A stretch of DNA of 14,766 nucleotides from Anaerolinea sp. (GTDB lineage Bacteria > Chloroflexota > Anaerolineae > Anaerolineales > Anaerolineaceae): assembly GCA_020216845.1 (NCBI GenBank), contig JAIWNK010000145.1, positions 1-14,766 on the forward strand, in the 5' to 3' direction. The stretch's first letter is position 1; every line of letters begins with the position of its first letter. Under the pieces are notes generated by a model. The model ran no database searches, was not told the DNA's origin, and saw only the letters and a list, made by a program, of their open reading frames with translations. The position numbers and the translations under genes are program-made. Positions 1-7,403 of the stretch are shown here, in pieces.

Positions 1-45
1 GAATACTGGGGTATGGTACATAGTGTAGCGGTTTTGGTGAAAGGC

Positions 46-63
46 GTCAGGTGTCAGGTGTCA
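46..63. repeat. Short tandem repeat GTCAGGT, about 2.6 copies
   Basis: GTCAGGT occurs at 46-52 and 53-59, followed by a partial copy GTCA at 60-63. It lies upstream of maf. The copy number is too low to support a function; it could be a simple slippage product. Confidence 0.5.
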
Positions 64-106
64 TCCATTTGAATGATAATTGGCAAGTCTGAACGGCAAG
101 CTTGGG

Positions 107-123
107 TATTCTTGTGTTAGAAT
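107..123 (+). promoter_or_regulatory. Possible maf promoter -10 (extended TGtTAGAAT)
   Basis: TAGAAT at 118-123 matches five of six bases of the -10 consensus and is preceded by TG one base upstream (115-116), an extended -10. I see no good -35 at 16-18 bp. Transcription would begin near 130, at or just before the ATG at 132, so the message could be almost leaderless. The rest of bases 1-106 shows no gene, only a short repeat at 46-63. Confidence 0.35.
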
Positions 124-131
124 CAGGGACA

Positions 132-812
132 ATGACGGAACCTTTTCTCTTGTTGGCTTCGAATTCGCCGCGTCGTCGTCAATTGTTGCGCTGGATGGGG
201 CTGATGGTGTTGTTCCATGCCGTTGATTTGGATGAGACCCCCCGGGAGGGGGAGGTGGCGTTGCAGTACGTCAGCCGCCTGGCGCAAGCAAAGGCCCGTG
301 CCGCGTCTGCATATGCTTTGCCGGGGTGGCTGGTGCTCGGGGCGGATACGGTGGTGGTGGATGGCGAGGCGTTGTTGGGCAAGCCGACCGATGAGGCGGA
401 CGCGCGGCGCATGTTGCGTCAGCTGCGTGGACATACGCATCGGGTGTGTAGTGCGGTAGCGCTTTACGACCCCCAACAAGATCAGTTGTGGCAGGATGTG
501 TATTGTGCAGAAGTGCCAATGCGCGCCTATGACGATGATGAAATCGAGGCCTATTTGAAAACGGGTGATCCTTTCGATAAGGCTGGTGCTTATGCCATTC
601 AGCACCCTGGGTTTCATCCGGTGGAAACCTTTGCGGATTGTTATGCCTGTGTGGTGGGGTTGCCGCTTTGCCATTTGGCGCGCTTGCTCAAACAGGCCGG
701 CCGTTTGCCGCAGCTGGGCGTGCCATTGGCCTGTCGGGTCATGTTGGGCTATCGCTGCTCTGTCTTCCCACAAATTTTAGGTACACAGGGCTTGATCTCG
801 GGTTTTGAATGA
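132..812 (+). CDS. maf: Maf family nucleotide pyrophosphatase (dTTP/UTP type)
   Basis: Maf proteins hydrolyse non-canonical or excess nucleoside triphosphates to the monophosphate plus pyrophosphate in the cytoplasm. The 226-residue product shows the family blocks in order: ASNSPRRRQLL near the N-terminus (phosphate-binding Ser/Arg), GADTVVVDG, GKPTDEADARRML, and GDPFDKAGAYAIQ near residue 160. The DKAGAYAIQ form is typical of the YhdE dTTP/UTP subgroup rather than the YceF 7-methyl-GTP subgroup. About 30 residues follow the usual Maf end and contain a Cys-x-n-GYRC stretch; I take these as part of the protein. I chose the ATG at 132 because family homology starts right after it; an in-frame TTG at 102 would only add ten residues without motif. 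It is first of three closely spaced plus-strand genes, with 7 nt to the PBP gene. The family call is firm; substrate preference is inferred. Confidence 0.93.
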   Translation: MTEPFLLLASNSPRRRQLLRWMGLMVLFHAVDLDETPREGEVALQYVSRLAQAKARAASAYALPGWLVLGADTVVVDGEALLGKPTDEADARRMLRQLRGHTHRVCSAVALYDPQQDQLWQDVYCAEVPMRAYDDDEIEAYLKTGDPFDKAGAYAIQHPGFHPVETFADCYACVVGLPLCHLARLLKQAGRLPQLGVPLACRVMLGYRCSVFPQILGTQGLISGFE

Positions 813-819
813 GGAAATG

Positions 820-3018
820 ATGAAACGCTTTTTATGGCTTTTGTTGATCATTGTTTTAACTGCTTGTACAACCAGTACGTCAACGGTCGTTGCGACCGAG
901 ACAGTGCCGCTTGCGCCTTCTGCAACTGCGCAACTGCCTGAGCCGGGGGTGACTGTCATCCACGCACCGGATGCCAAAATCGCCATGGAAACGTATGTTT
1001 CCAGCTGGCAAGCGGGCGATTATCAGACCATGTATCAGCAATTGACCCCCCTGACGCGCGATGCCATTCCGTTTGAAAAGTTTCAGCAGGTTCATAACGA
1101 TGCAGCGCGGGCTATGACGATGCAATCGTTCACGGTTGAAATTTTATCCGTGCTCACCAATCCAACTTCGGCGCAGGTGACCTATCGCATTACGTATGAG
1201 ACGGCCTTGTTTGGGCCGTTGGTGCGTCAGTCGCTGGCCAATTTTAGCCTGGTGGAGGGGGCCTGGCGCTTGCAATGGGAAGAGGGGCTGGTGTTGCCTG
1301 AGCTAAGCGGTGGGAACCGCCTGGTGTTGGATGTGAAGGCGCCGACGCGCGGCAATATCTATGACCGCAACGGTCAGGCGTTGGTGGTGCAAACCGATGC
1401 GTATGCCTTGGGGCTGATTCCCGGACAGATTAACCGCGATCGTGAGGGGACGCTGGTGGCGCGGCTTTCTGAGTTGACCGGGCGCACGCAGCAATCCATT
1501 CGCGATTCGTATAAGGACGCTGGCCCGGATTGGTATATCCCGGTGGGCGATGCGCCTGCCGATGCAGTAGACAAAGAATATAACCTGCTTTCCAGTCTGA
1601 GCGGGCTGGTGATGCGCAAATATACCACGCGCTATTATTGGGATATGGGCGCTGCCGCCCATGTTACCGGTTATGTGCAACTGATTCCGGCTGAGGAGCT
1701 GCAAGAATATCAGCGGCAGGGCTATGTGGGCGATGAGTGGGTAGGGCGGGCCGGCCTTGAGCAATGGGGCGAGGATGTGCTATCCGGCCAACGGGCGGCT
1801 TCGTTGTATGTTGTTGACCCACAGGGCCAATATGTTGCTCGTCTGGCGCAGACGCCTTCGCAGCCTGCGAAGAATATTTACACAACGCTGGATAAGGATT
1901 TGCAGGTTGAGGCGCAACGTGCCATTGCCAGTTTTGATGGCGCCATTGTGGTGATGGAAGTGGATAGCGGTCGCATTTTGGCGATGGCTTCCTCGCCAAG
2001 GTTCAACCCCAATTTGTTTGACCCAAACAACTATAACAGCAGCTGGCAGCTTTCGGCTATGCTCGACCCGAATCGCAATCGGCTGCTCAACCGTGCGACG
2101 CAAGGCACCTATCCGCTTGGTTCTATCTACAAAATTATCACGATGAGTGCAGCGATGGAAACAGGGGCGTTTAGTGCTGACTCGGTGTATGACTGTGGAT
2201 ATGCCTTCACTGATTTGCCGGGTGTGACCCTGTACGACTGGACGTATGAGAAGAAGGTGGATGCAAGCGGAAAGTTAACCCTGCCGGAAGGACTGATGCG
2301 CTCCTGCAATCCGTGGTTCTATCACATTGGTGTGGAGCTGTTTCGGCTGAATGCAACCACTGCCCTGGCAGATATGGGGCGGGGGTTTGGCCTGGGCAGC
2401 CCAACCGGTTTGGTGGGGCTGCCGGAAAGCGCGGGCAATATCGCTGCGCCGACGACGGATTTTGAAGCGGCTCAGCTGGCCATTGGGCAGAGCACGTTGT
2501 TGGTCACGCCGTTACAGGTGGTGGATTTTATCGCTGCGATTGCCAATGGCGGCACGCTCTATCGTCCGCAGGTGATTGAGAAGATTACCACTCCGGACGG
2601 GGTGGAGGTGTCTTCTTTCAAGCCCGAGGTGCGCGGGCAACTGCCGATCTCCGAAAATACGTTGCAGGTGGTGCGTTCGGCCATGCGCAGCGTGGTGGCC
2701 AACCGACGCGGCACGGCCTATTATGCTTTGGTGGGTGCCCCTGTGCCCATTTATGGCAAAACGGGCACGGCGCAAGACCCGCCCGATTTGCCCCATGCCT
2801 GGTTTGCTGGCTATACGGCAGCTGGACGAAAGGATCGCCCTGATATTGCTGTGGTGGTGATTGCCGAGAATGCTGGCGAAGGTTCTGAAATTGCTGCACC
2901 GATCTTTCGACGTATCGTGGAAGTGTATTTCATCGGGCGACCTTCCACGCTCTATCCTTGGGAATCGGAATACAACGTGACCCGTACGCCCAAGCCATCG
3001 GAGACGCCTGCCCCATGA
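820..3018 (+). CDS. Lipoprotein class B penicillin-binding protein (D,D-transpeptidase) with NTF2-like N-terminal domain
   Basis: This 732-residue protein would cross-link peptidoglycan on the outer face of the membrane. A hydrophobic stretch ends in the lipobox LTAC (Cys16), so it is probably lipid-anchored instead of held by a transmembrane helix. Residues about 52-165 look like the NTF2/MecA_N-type domain. RGNIYDRNG near 177-185 marks the PBP dimerisation domain. The transpeptidase domain carries all three active-site motifs: SIYK (nucleophile Ser435, Lys438), SCN (495-497) and KTGT (647-650). The layout resembles B. subtilis PBP3 and MecA-type low-affinity PBPs; I see no basis for claiming resistance. 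GAGGAA at 811-816 favours the ATG at 820, although the ATG at 817 is possible. The stop overlaps the rsgA start by 4 nt (ATGA). A Pro/Thr-rich tail ends the protein. Confidence 0.92.
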   Translation: MKRFLWLLLIIVLTACTTSTSTVVATETVPLAPSATAQLPEPGVTVIHAPDAKIAMETYVSSWQAGDYQTMYQQLTPLTRDAIPFEKFQQVHNDAARAMTMQSFTVEILSVLTNPTSAQVTYRITYETALFGPLVRQSLANFSLVEGAWRLQWEEGLVLPELSGGNRLVLDVKAPTRGNIYDRNGQALVVQTDAYALGLIPGQINRDREGTLVARLSELTGRTQQSIRDSYKDAGPDWYIPVGDAPADAVDKEYNLLSSLSGLVMRKYTTRYYWDMGAAAHVTGYVQLIPAEELQEYQRQGYVGDEWVGRAGLEQWGEDVLSGQRAASLYVVDPQGQYVARLAQTPSQPAKNIYTTLDKDLQVEAQRAIASFDGAIVVMEVDSGRILAMASSPRFNPNLFDPNNYNSSWQLSAMLDPNRNRLLNRATQGTYPLGSIYKIITMSAAMETGAFSADSVYDCGYAFTDLPGVTLYDWTYEKKVDASGKLTLPEGLMRSCNPWFYHIGVELFRLNATTALADMGRGFGLGSPTGLVGLPESAGNIAAPTTDFEAAQLAIGQSTLLVTPLQVVDFIAAIANGGTLYRPQVIEKITTPDGVEVSSFKPEVRGQLPISENTLQVVRSAMRSVVANRRGTAYYALVGAPVPIYGKTGTAQDPPDLPHAWFAGYTAAGRKDRPDIAVVVIAENAGEGSEIAAPIFRRIVEVYFIGRPSTLYPWESEYNVTRTPKPSETPAP

Positions 3019-3953
3019 GCGATCAGGCAAGCAGCGCAGGGCCGGCCGATTGGTGCCGTGGGCGGTTGGTTGGCTACCGCAGTGGCTTGTTTGTCGTTCT
3101 GGTGGGGGAGCGCAAGGTGTTTTGCCGACTGCGCGGACGCTTGAAGCGCGGTCGGGCTGAGGGTGATTTGCTGAGCGTTGGCGATGTGGTTCAGGTGCGC
3201 CTGCTGCCGGAAGGCACGGGCATCATCGAACAGGTGGAACCGCGCACGAGCGCATTGGTGCGGCGCGCTCCTTCGGCGCGCGGTGAATATCAACAAGTGT
3301 TGGCGGCAAACCTCGATCAGGCTTTGCTGGTGTTTGCTTGTGCGGATCCGGAGCCACACCTGCGCATGTTGGATCGCTTTTTGGTGATTTGCGAGAAGCA
3401 AAACTTGCCGCCCATCATCGTTGCCAACAAGGTGGACCTGGTGGGGCGCAAGGTGGCAAAGCAGATTTTTGGCACGTATGCTGGGTTGGGCTATGAGGTG
3501 TTGTATACCTCGACCGTTGCCGGCACGGGCATTCAGGAGCTGCGGGCGCGGATGGTGGGCAAGATTTCGGGGGTGGCAGGGCCGTCGGGCGTGGGCAAGT
3601 CGAGCCTGATCAATGCGGTTCAGCCGGGGCTGGGCCTGGCAGTGCGCGAGACGAGCGTCTGGAGCGGGCGCGGGCGGCACACGACGGTGGCGCGGCAGAT
3701 GTATCCGCTGAGTGAGGGCGGCTTTGTGGTGGACTTGCCTGGTTTGCGCTCGCTCTCATTGTGGGATACGCAGCCAGAAGAATTGGATGGCTACTTCCCC
3801 GAGTTGCGTCAGCGCGTGGCTCAGTGTCAGTTCAACGATTGCACCCATCAAAACGAGCCGGGCTGTGCGGTGGTGGCAGCTGTGGAACGAGGTGAGATTG
3901 ACCCGCAGCGCTATGAATCGTATTTGCGGTTGCGCTTTGGTGACGAAGACTGA
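3015..3953 (+). CDS. rsgA: Ribosome small-subunit-dependent GTPase RsgA
   Basis: RsgA is a circularly permuted GTPase that binds the 30S subunit late in its assembly and hydrolyses GTP on release. The 312-residue product has an N-terminal OB-fold region (about 15-75). The G motifs come in permuted order: G4 NKVD (138-141), then the P-loop GPSGVGKSS (189-197), GRHTT (220-224) and G3 DLPG (240-243). A C-terminal zinc-binding set follows: Cys271, Cys276, His278 and Cys284. Length and order are normal for the family. The start ATG overlaps the PBP stop (ATGA, 3015-3018), which indicates translational coupling; a weak GGAG lies 11 nt upstream. The gene ends 3 nt from the stop of the convergent loader gene, leaving no room for a terminator between them. 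Confidence 0.96.
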   Translation: MSDQASSAGPADWCRGRLVGYRSGLFVVLVGERKVFCRLRGRLKRGRAEGDLLSVGDVVQVRLLPEGTGIIEQVEPRTSALVRRAPSARGEYQQVLAANLDQALLVFACADPEPHLRMLDRFLVICEKQNLPPIIVANKVDLVGRKVAKQIFGTYAGLGYEVLYTSTVAGTGIQELRARMVGKISGVAGPSGVGKSSLINAVQPGLGLAVRETSVWSGRGRHTTVARQMYPLSEGGFVVDLPGLRSLSLWDTQPEELDGYFPELRQRVAQCQFNDCTHQNEPGCAVVAAVERGEIDPQRYESYLRLRFGDED

Positions 3954-3956
3954 AGC

Positions 3957-5375
3957 TCAGGATAGCTTTTTGGCGCGTGGGGTGCGGCTTTTGCTGGGGG
4001 CAGTGCTGGCGCGATAGGTTGGGGCGAGGATGGCGTAGATGCTGCAAAGGCGGCCATCCAACATGCGGCTGCGGATGCGCTCATCAATCTCATCCAACGT
4101 TGAAGCGGTGGTGATGACCATGGGCAAACGGGCGTTATAGCGATAGTTGAAGATTTGGTAGAGCTTTTCGCGTGCCCAGGGGGTAGCGCTTTGTGTGCCG
4201 AGGTCATCCAAAATCAGCAAGGGGGCTGTGCGCACCTGTTCAAACAAACGGTCGTAGGAGGTGGGGCTGTTGGGGCTGAAGGTGGCGCGCAGGTGATCGA
4301 GCAAGTCGGGAACGACAACGAAGACGAGTTTTTCGCCCAGGCCGTAGCGATAGTTGCCAATGGCAGCGGCAAGGTGCGTTTTTCCGCAACCGTAGCGCCC
4401 CATCAACACGATCCAGCCGGTGGGCTTTTCGGCAAATTGTTGACAGGCATGAAAGGCCTTTTCCAGGCTGCGTTTTTGCTCTTCGCTCAGTTCTTCTCGT
4501 TCGCGCAGGCTGAAATTGCCGAAACTGCGATCGTTGAGCAGGTGCAGGGTGGAGATGGATTCGTCGGGCTGATCGTTGACCGGGGAGCGATAATCGGGGG
4601 CGGTGATGAGGACGGCTTTGACCAGTTCCGGGTCATTCAGCCGGCTGCGGATGCGGTTTTCGATTTCGTCCAGGTTGAGGTTGGTGGTCAGGACGGTGGG
4701 CAAGCGGTTGAGGTAGCGATGGTTGATGATTTGGAAGAGCTTTTCTTGTGCCCAGGGGGTGGCGTTTTGGGTGCCAAAGTCATCCAAGACGAGCAGGCGC
4801 ACGTTGCGAATTTCTTCAAAGCGTTGTTCGAAGGAAGTATCCGCCGCTTGATAGGAGAAACGCAGCCAGTCGAGCAGGTCGGGGACGGTGAGGAAGAGCG
4901 TTGGTATGCCCAAGGAAACAACCTGATTGGCGATGGCAGCGGCCAGGTGCGTTTTGCCGCAGCCGTTGTTGCCCATCAGCAACAGCCAGCCATTCAATTG
5001 AGCGGCAAATTGTTGTGCGTGGTTGAAGGCGAAGCGCAGTGACTCAGCTTGTTGGTCGGGCAGACCCAGGCGGCCTTGTTCGTGGAAGGTTGCGAAGGTC
5101 ATGCGCGCCAGCGATTCGAGGTTGCTAAAGCGGTAGAGTTGCGTTTGAGCGGAGCGCTGCACTTCGGCCTGACGACAGGTGCAAATTTGCATTCGGCCAA
5201 AATCGGGGTGGGTGATGGGCAGGTCCTGACGCACGAAGCCAATGCCGCCGCAGATGGGGCAGTTGGGGTCGCCGGGCAGGTTGGGGCGGGGCGGCTCAGT
5301 GTTCGACGAATTTACCGAATTCGCCTTCGATGTAGCGTTGTTGATCTTTTTCAGACTTTGTTCGATGGGCTCCAT
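3957..5375 (-). CDS. DnaC/DnaI-like helicase-loader ATPase with two tandem AAA+ domains
   Basis: Proteins of this type load the replicative helicase or otherwise remodel DnaB. The 472-residue product begins with a polar linker and a zinc-ribbon-like set: CPIC (Cys39, Cys42) plus CTC (Cys65, Cys67). Two homologous AAA+ ATPase domains follow, about 191 residues apart. Domain 1 has Walker A GNNGCGKT (135-142), Walker B LLVLDD (194-199), a TTN sensor (230-232) and RIRSR (241-245). Domain 2 has GRYGCGKT (326-333), LLILDD (386-391), TTA (422-424) and RIRSR (433-437). Both look catalytically intact, except that the sensor Asn is Ala in domain 2. Ordinary DnaC/DnaI proteins have one such domain. A Lys/Arg-rich tail ends the protein. 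The start is fixed by a strong Shine-Dalgarno and by the lack of any later start before Cys39. It is last of four minus-strand genes that include dnaB and a DnaD-like gene. The loader role is inferred from family and neighbours. Confidence 0.85.
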   Translation of the reverse strand: MEPIEQSLKKINNATSKANSVNSSNTEPPRPNLPGDPNCPICGGIGFVRQDLPITHPDFGRMQICTCRQAEVQRSAQTQLYRFSNLESLARMTFATFHEQGRLGLPDQQAESLRFAFNHAQQFAAQLNGWLLLMGNNGCGKTHLAAAIANQVVSLGIPTLFLTVPDLLDWLRFSYQAADTSFEQRFEEIRNVRLLVLDDFGTQNATPWAQEKLFQIINHRYLNRLPTVLTTNLNLDEIENRIRSRLNDPELVKAVLITAPDYRSPVNDQPDESISTLHLLNDRSFGNFSLREREELSEEQKRSLEKAFHACQQFAEKPTGWIVLMGRYGCGKTHLAAAIGNYRYGLGEKLVFVVVPDLLDHLRATFSPNSPTSYDRLFEQVRTAPLLILDDLGTQSATPWAREKLYQIFNYRYNARLPMVITTASTLDEIDERIRSRMLDGRLCSIYAILAPTYRASTAPSKSRTPRAKKLS

Positions 5376-6006
5376 CGCGTCCTTCCTCCTGCCATCGGGT
5401 GAGGATGGCTTCGATATAACGCCAGTTGCGCACGTTGCGTTCAATGGCGATGCGCATGGCTTCTTCAATCCAGGCTGTGGGGTAGGTTTCTTCGGCCTCG
5501 CGCAAGCGCTCTGCAATCAGCGGGGTGAGGGGGCCGATGTTTTCTTCATAGAGTTGGAAGATGTTGGGGCGTTCGTCTGCCAGGGTGGGCAGCGGGGGCT
5601 CGTTGGGTTGCCAAAAGTGTTCTTGCCAGGCTTTGAGGGCGGCGCGCCCGCGCGGGGAATTGAGGAAGAAGGTTGCCTGACGCGGGTCTTGTCCCTGAAG
5701 ATTGCCTTGCAGCAATACGCCGCGCTGCACAGCGGCCAACAAGGCCTGTTGCAAGGCGGCCTCGGCTTGCTCTGCTGTTTTGCCCAGGCTGTTCATCAGC
5801 CGGGCATCTTGGGCGTAATCGCTCCAGCGCAGGGCAGGGGCATTGCCTTCTTGCTGCTCAAGTGCCCAGAAGGTATAGAGGATCACTTTTAGCTCGTTCG
5901 CGTCGTGGATTTGGGGCAGCAATTGGGTGAAGAAGGCAGTTGGGATGCGGACGCTGGATGATTTTTGCGGAAAACCGCCAAAGGGGGTGGGTGGGCGTTG
6001 TTTCAT
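5296..6006 (-). CDS. DnaD-domain replication protein
   Basis: DnaD-family proteins act with DnaB/DnaI-type factors in helicase recruitment at origins or restart sites in low-GC Gram-positives and their phages. The 236-residue product has an N-terminal half with predicted helices (residues about 18-130) that could be a winged-helix region, although I cannot confirm the fold. Residues 148-208 form a clear DnaD C-terminal domain, with IFQLYEENIGPL and the helix NWRYIEAILTRW (194-205, the YxxxILxxW-type signature). A charged tail follows. The ATG overlaps the dnaB stop (ATGA on the minus strand) and has no evident Shine-Dalgarno, so coupling to dnaB is likely. Its last 26 residues share DNA with the loader gene in another frame. 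The domain assignment is good; its exact role in this organism is inferred. Confidence 0.82.
   Translation of the reverse strand: MKQRPPTPFGGFPQKSSSVRIPTAFFTQLLPQIHDANELKVILYTFWALEQQEGNAPALRWSDYAQDARLMNSLGKTAEQAEAALQQALLAAVQRGVLLQGNLQGQDPRQATFFLNSPRGRAALKAWQEHFWQPNEPPLPTLADERPNIFQLYEENIGPLTPLIAERLREAEETYPTAWIEEAMRIAIERNVRNWRYIEAILTRWQEEGRDGAHRTKSEKDQQRYIEGEFGKFVEH
5385..5390 (-). promoter_or_regulatory. Strong ribosome binding site of the loader gene
   Basis: On the minus strand AGGAGG (followed by AAGG) lies 9 nt upstream of the ATG at 5375. It sits inside the 3' part of the DnaD-like coding sequence, so the loader can be initiated independently of upstream translation. It decides the start and confirms that the two genes overlap. 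Confidence 0.75.
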
Positions 6007-7400
6007 CGGCGGCGTAGACCGGGGGCAGGAACAGAAGCGGGGCTGGAGGCGGCATTCTCGAAGCGTGCCAGGTTGTTGAGGAAGACCAACTCGATGCCGG
6101 GGTGGGTGGGGCCGTTGCGATGTTTGGCGACGATGATTTCGGCCATGTTTTGGCGAGGGTTGTCTTTTTCCAGTGCGTCGGGGCGGTTGATGAACATGAC
6201 GATATCGGCATCTTGTTCCAGGCTGCCGGATTCTCGCAAGTCGGAAAGTTGCGGGCGTTTGTCGGCGCGTTGTTCAACGGCGCGCGAAAGTTGCGCAGCG
6301 GCCAGGACGGGGACATTTAGCTCGCGCGCCAGGACTTTGAGGTTGCGCGAGATATACGAGACTTCTTGAACGCGGTTATCGGTGCGCGTGTCGCCGGACA
6401 TGAGCTGTAGGTAGTCTACGATGATCAGGTCGAGCTCATGCTCCATGTGCAGGCGGCGGCATTTGGTGCGCAATTGCAGCGGGCTGATGGCCGGGGTGTC
6501 ATCGAGCCAGATTTGCGTTTCGCCGAGGACTTCGATGGCATGGGTGAAGAGTGGCCATTCATCATCGTTGAGTTTGCCAGTGCGCAGGCGTTGGGTGTCA
6601 ATGCCGGTTTCTTGGGCGATGATGCGCTGAACAAGCTGCTCGCTGGACATTTCAAGCGAGAACATGGCGACATGCTTTTTGTAGCGCTGAGCGGCGTTTT
6701 TGGCGATGGAGAGCAGGAAGCCCGTCTTGCCCATGCCGGGCCGCCCAGCTACAATCAGCAGGTCTGACTTTTGCAGCCCGCCGAGTAGTTTGTCCAGGTC
6801 AATCAGGCCGGTGGGTACGCCGTAGATGTCTTCGCCGCGTTGGGAGAGCAAGTCAATGCGGTCGTAATAATTGCTCAGCACGCTTTGGATGGGTTGCAGG
6901 TCGTGTTGCACGCGGCGTTCACTGAGGCCAAAGACGGCTTTTTCGGCCTCTTCGATGATGGTATCAATGCTTTGTTGGCGTTGATACGCAAGGCTTGCCA
7001 GGGTGTTGGCGGCAGCCAACATGCGGCGGCGCAGGGAGGTTTCTTCGACGATATGCGCATAGGCTTCAGCATGAAGCGAGGTGGGGGTTTGATTGATCAG
7101 GGCGGTGATGTAAGCTGGGCCGCCCGCTTCGCTGAGGCGGTTTTGCTGCTCCAGCGTTTGACAGACGGTGAGAAAGTCAATCGGGATGCGCTTTTCGTTG
7201 AGGGTGACGAAGGCCTCCCAAATCCAGCGGTTGCGCACGATGTAGAAATCATCGCTGCGCAGGAATTGGGCAATTTCAAAGTATTTTTCGCGGTTGATGA
7301 GCACCGCGCCCAGCACAGCTTCTTCGGCTTCACGGCTGTGGGGTTGGGCCTGTAATTCGACGGAGGAAGAGGGCTCTTCGGGCGGAAAAACGTCAGACAT
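6003..7400 (-). CDS. dnaB: Replicative DNA helicase DnaB
   Basis: This is the hexameric 5'-3' helicase that unwinds DNA at the fork and contacts primase. The 465-residue product is of usual length. The N-terminal domain covers about 20-120 (HSREAEEAVLGA is the typical opening), followed by a linker and a RecA-like domain from about 190. Visible motifs are Walker A GRPGMGKTG (219-227), the catalytic Glu in MFSLEMS (Glu250), Walker B IIVDYLQLM (326-334) and AAAQLSRAVEQR with DLRESGSLEQDAD near 367-399. There is no intein: the Walker A and DYLQL regions are uninterrupted. The gene starts 3 nt after the DUF151 stop without an evident Shine-Dalgarno, which implies translational coupling. Its stop overlaps the DnaD gene start. 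Confidence 0.96.
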   Translation of the reverse strand: MSDVFPPEEPSSSVELQAQPHSREAEEAVLGAVLINREKYFEIAQFLRSDDFYIVRNRWIWEAFVTLNEKRIPIDFLTVCQTLEQQNRLSEAGGPAYITALINQTPTSLHAEAYAHIVEETSLRRRMLAAANTLASLAYQRQQSIDTIIEEAEKAVFGLSERRVQHDLQPIQSVLSNYYDRIDLLSQRGEDIYGVPTGLIDLDKLLGGLQKSDLLIVAGRPGMGKTGFLLSIAKNAAQRYKKHVAMFSLEMSSEQLVQRIIAQETGIDTQRLRTGKLNDDEWPLFTHAIEVLGETQIWLDDTPAISPLQLRTKCRRLHMEHELDLIIVDYLQLMSGDTRTDNRVQEVSYISRNLKVLARELNVPVLAAAQLSRAVEQRADKRPQLSDLRESGSLEQDADIVMFINRPDALEKDNPRQNMAEIIVAKHRNGPTHPGIELVFLNNLARFENAASSPASVPAPGLRRR

Positions 7401-7403
7401 GGC

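Noticed and set aside
102..131. TTG at 102 as the maf start
   Set aside because: It adds ten residues without similarity to the family and overlaps the candidate -10 box; the ATG at 132 directly precedes the conserved block.
4155..5042. Open frame of 295 codons on the plus strand inside the loader gene
   Set aside because: It is antisense to two clear AAA+ domains, is low in complexity (Gly/Val/Gln rich) and has no motif of its own.
6003..7400. Intein in dnaB
   Set aside because: The helicase is of normal length and its Walker A and DYLQL motifs are uninterrupted.
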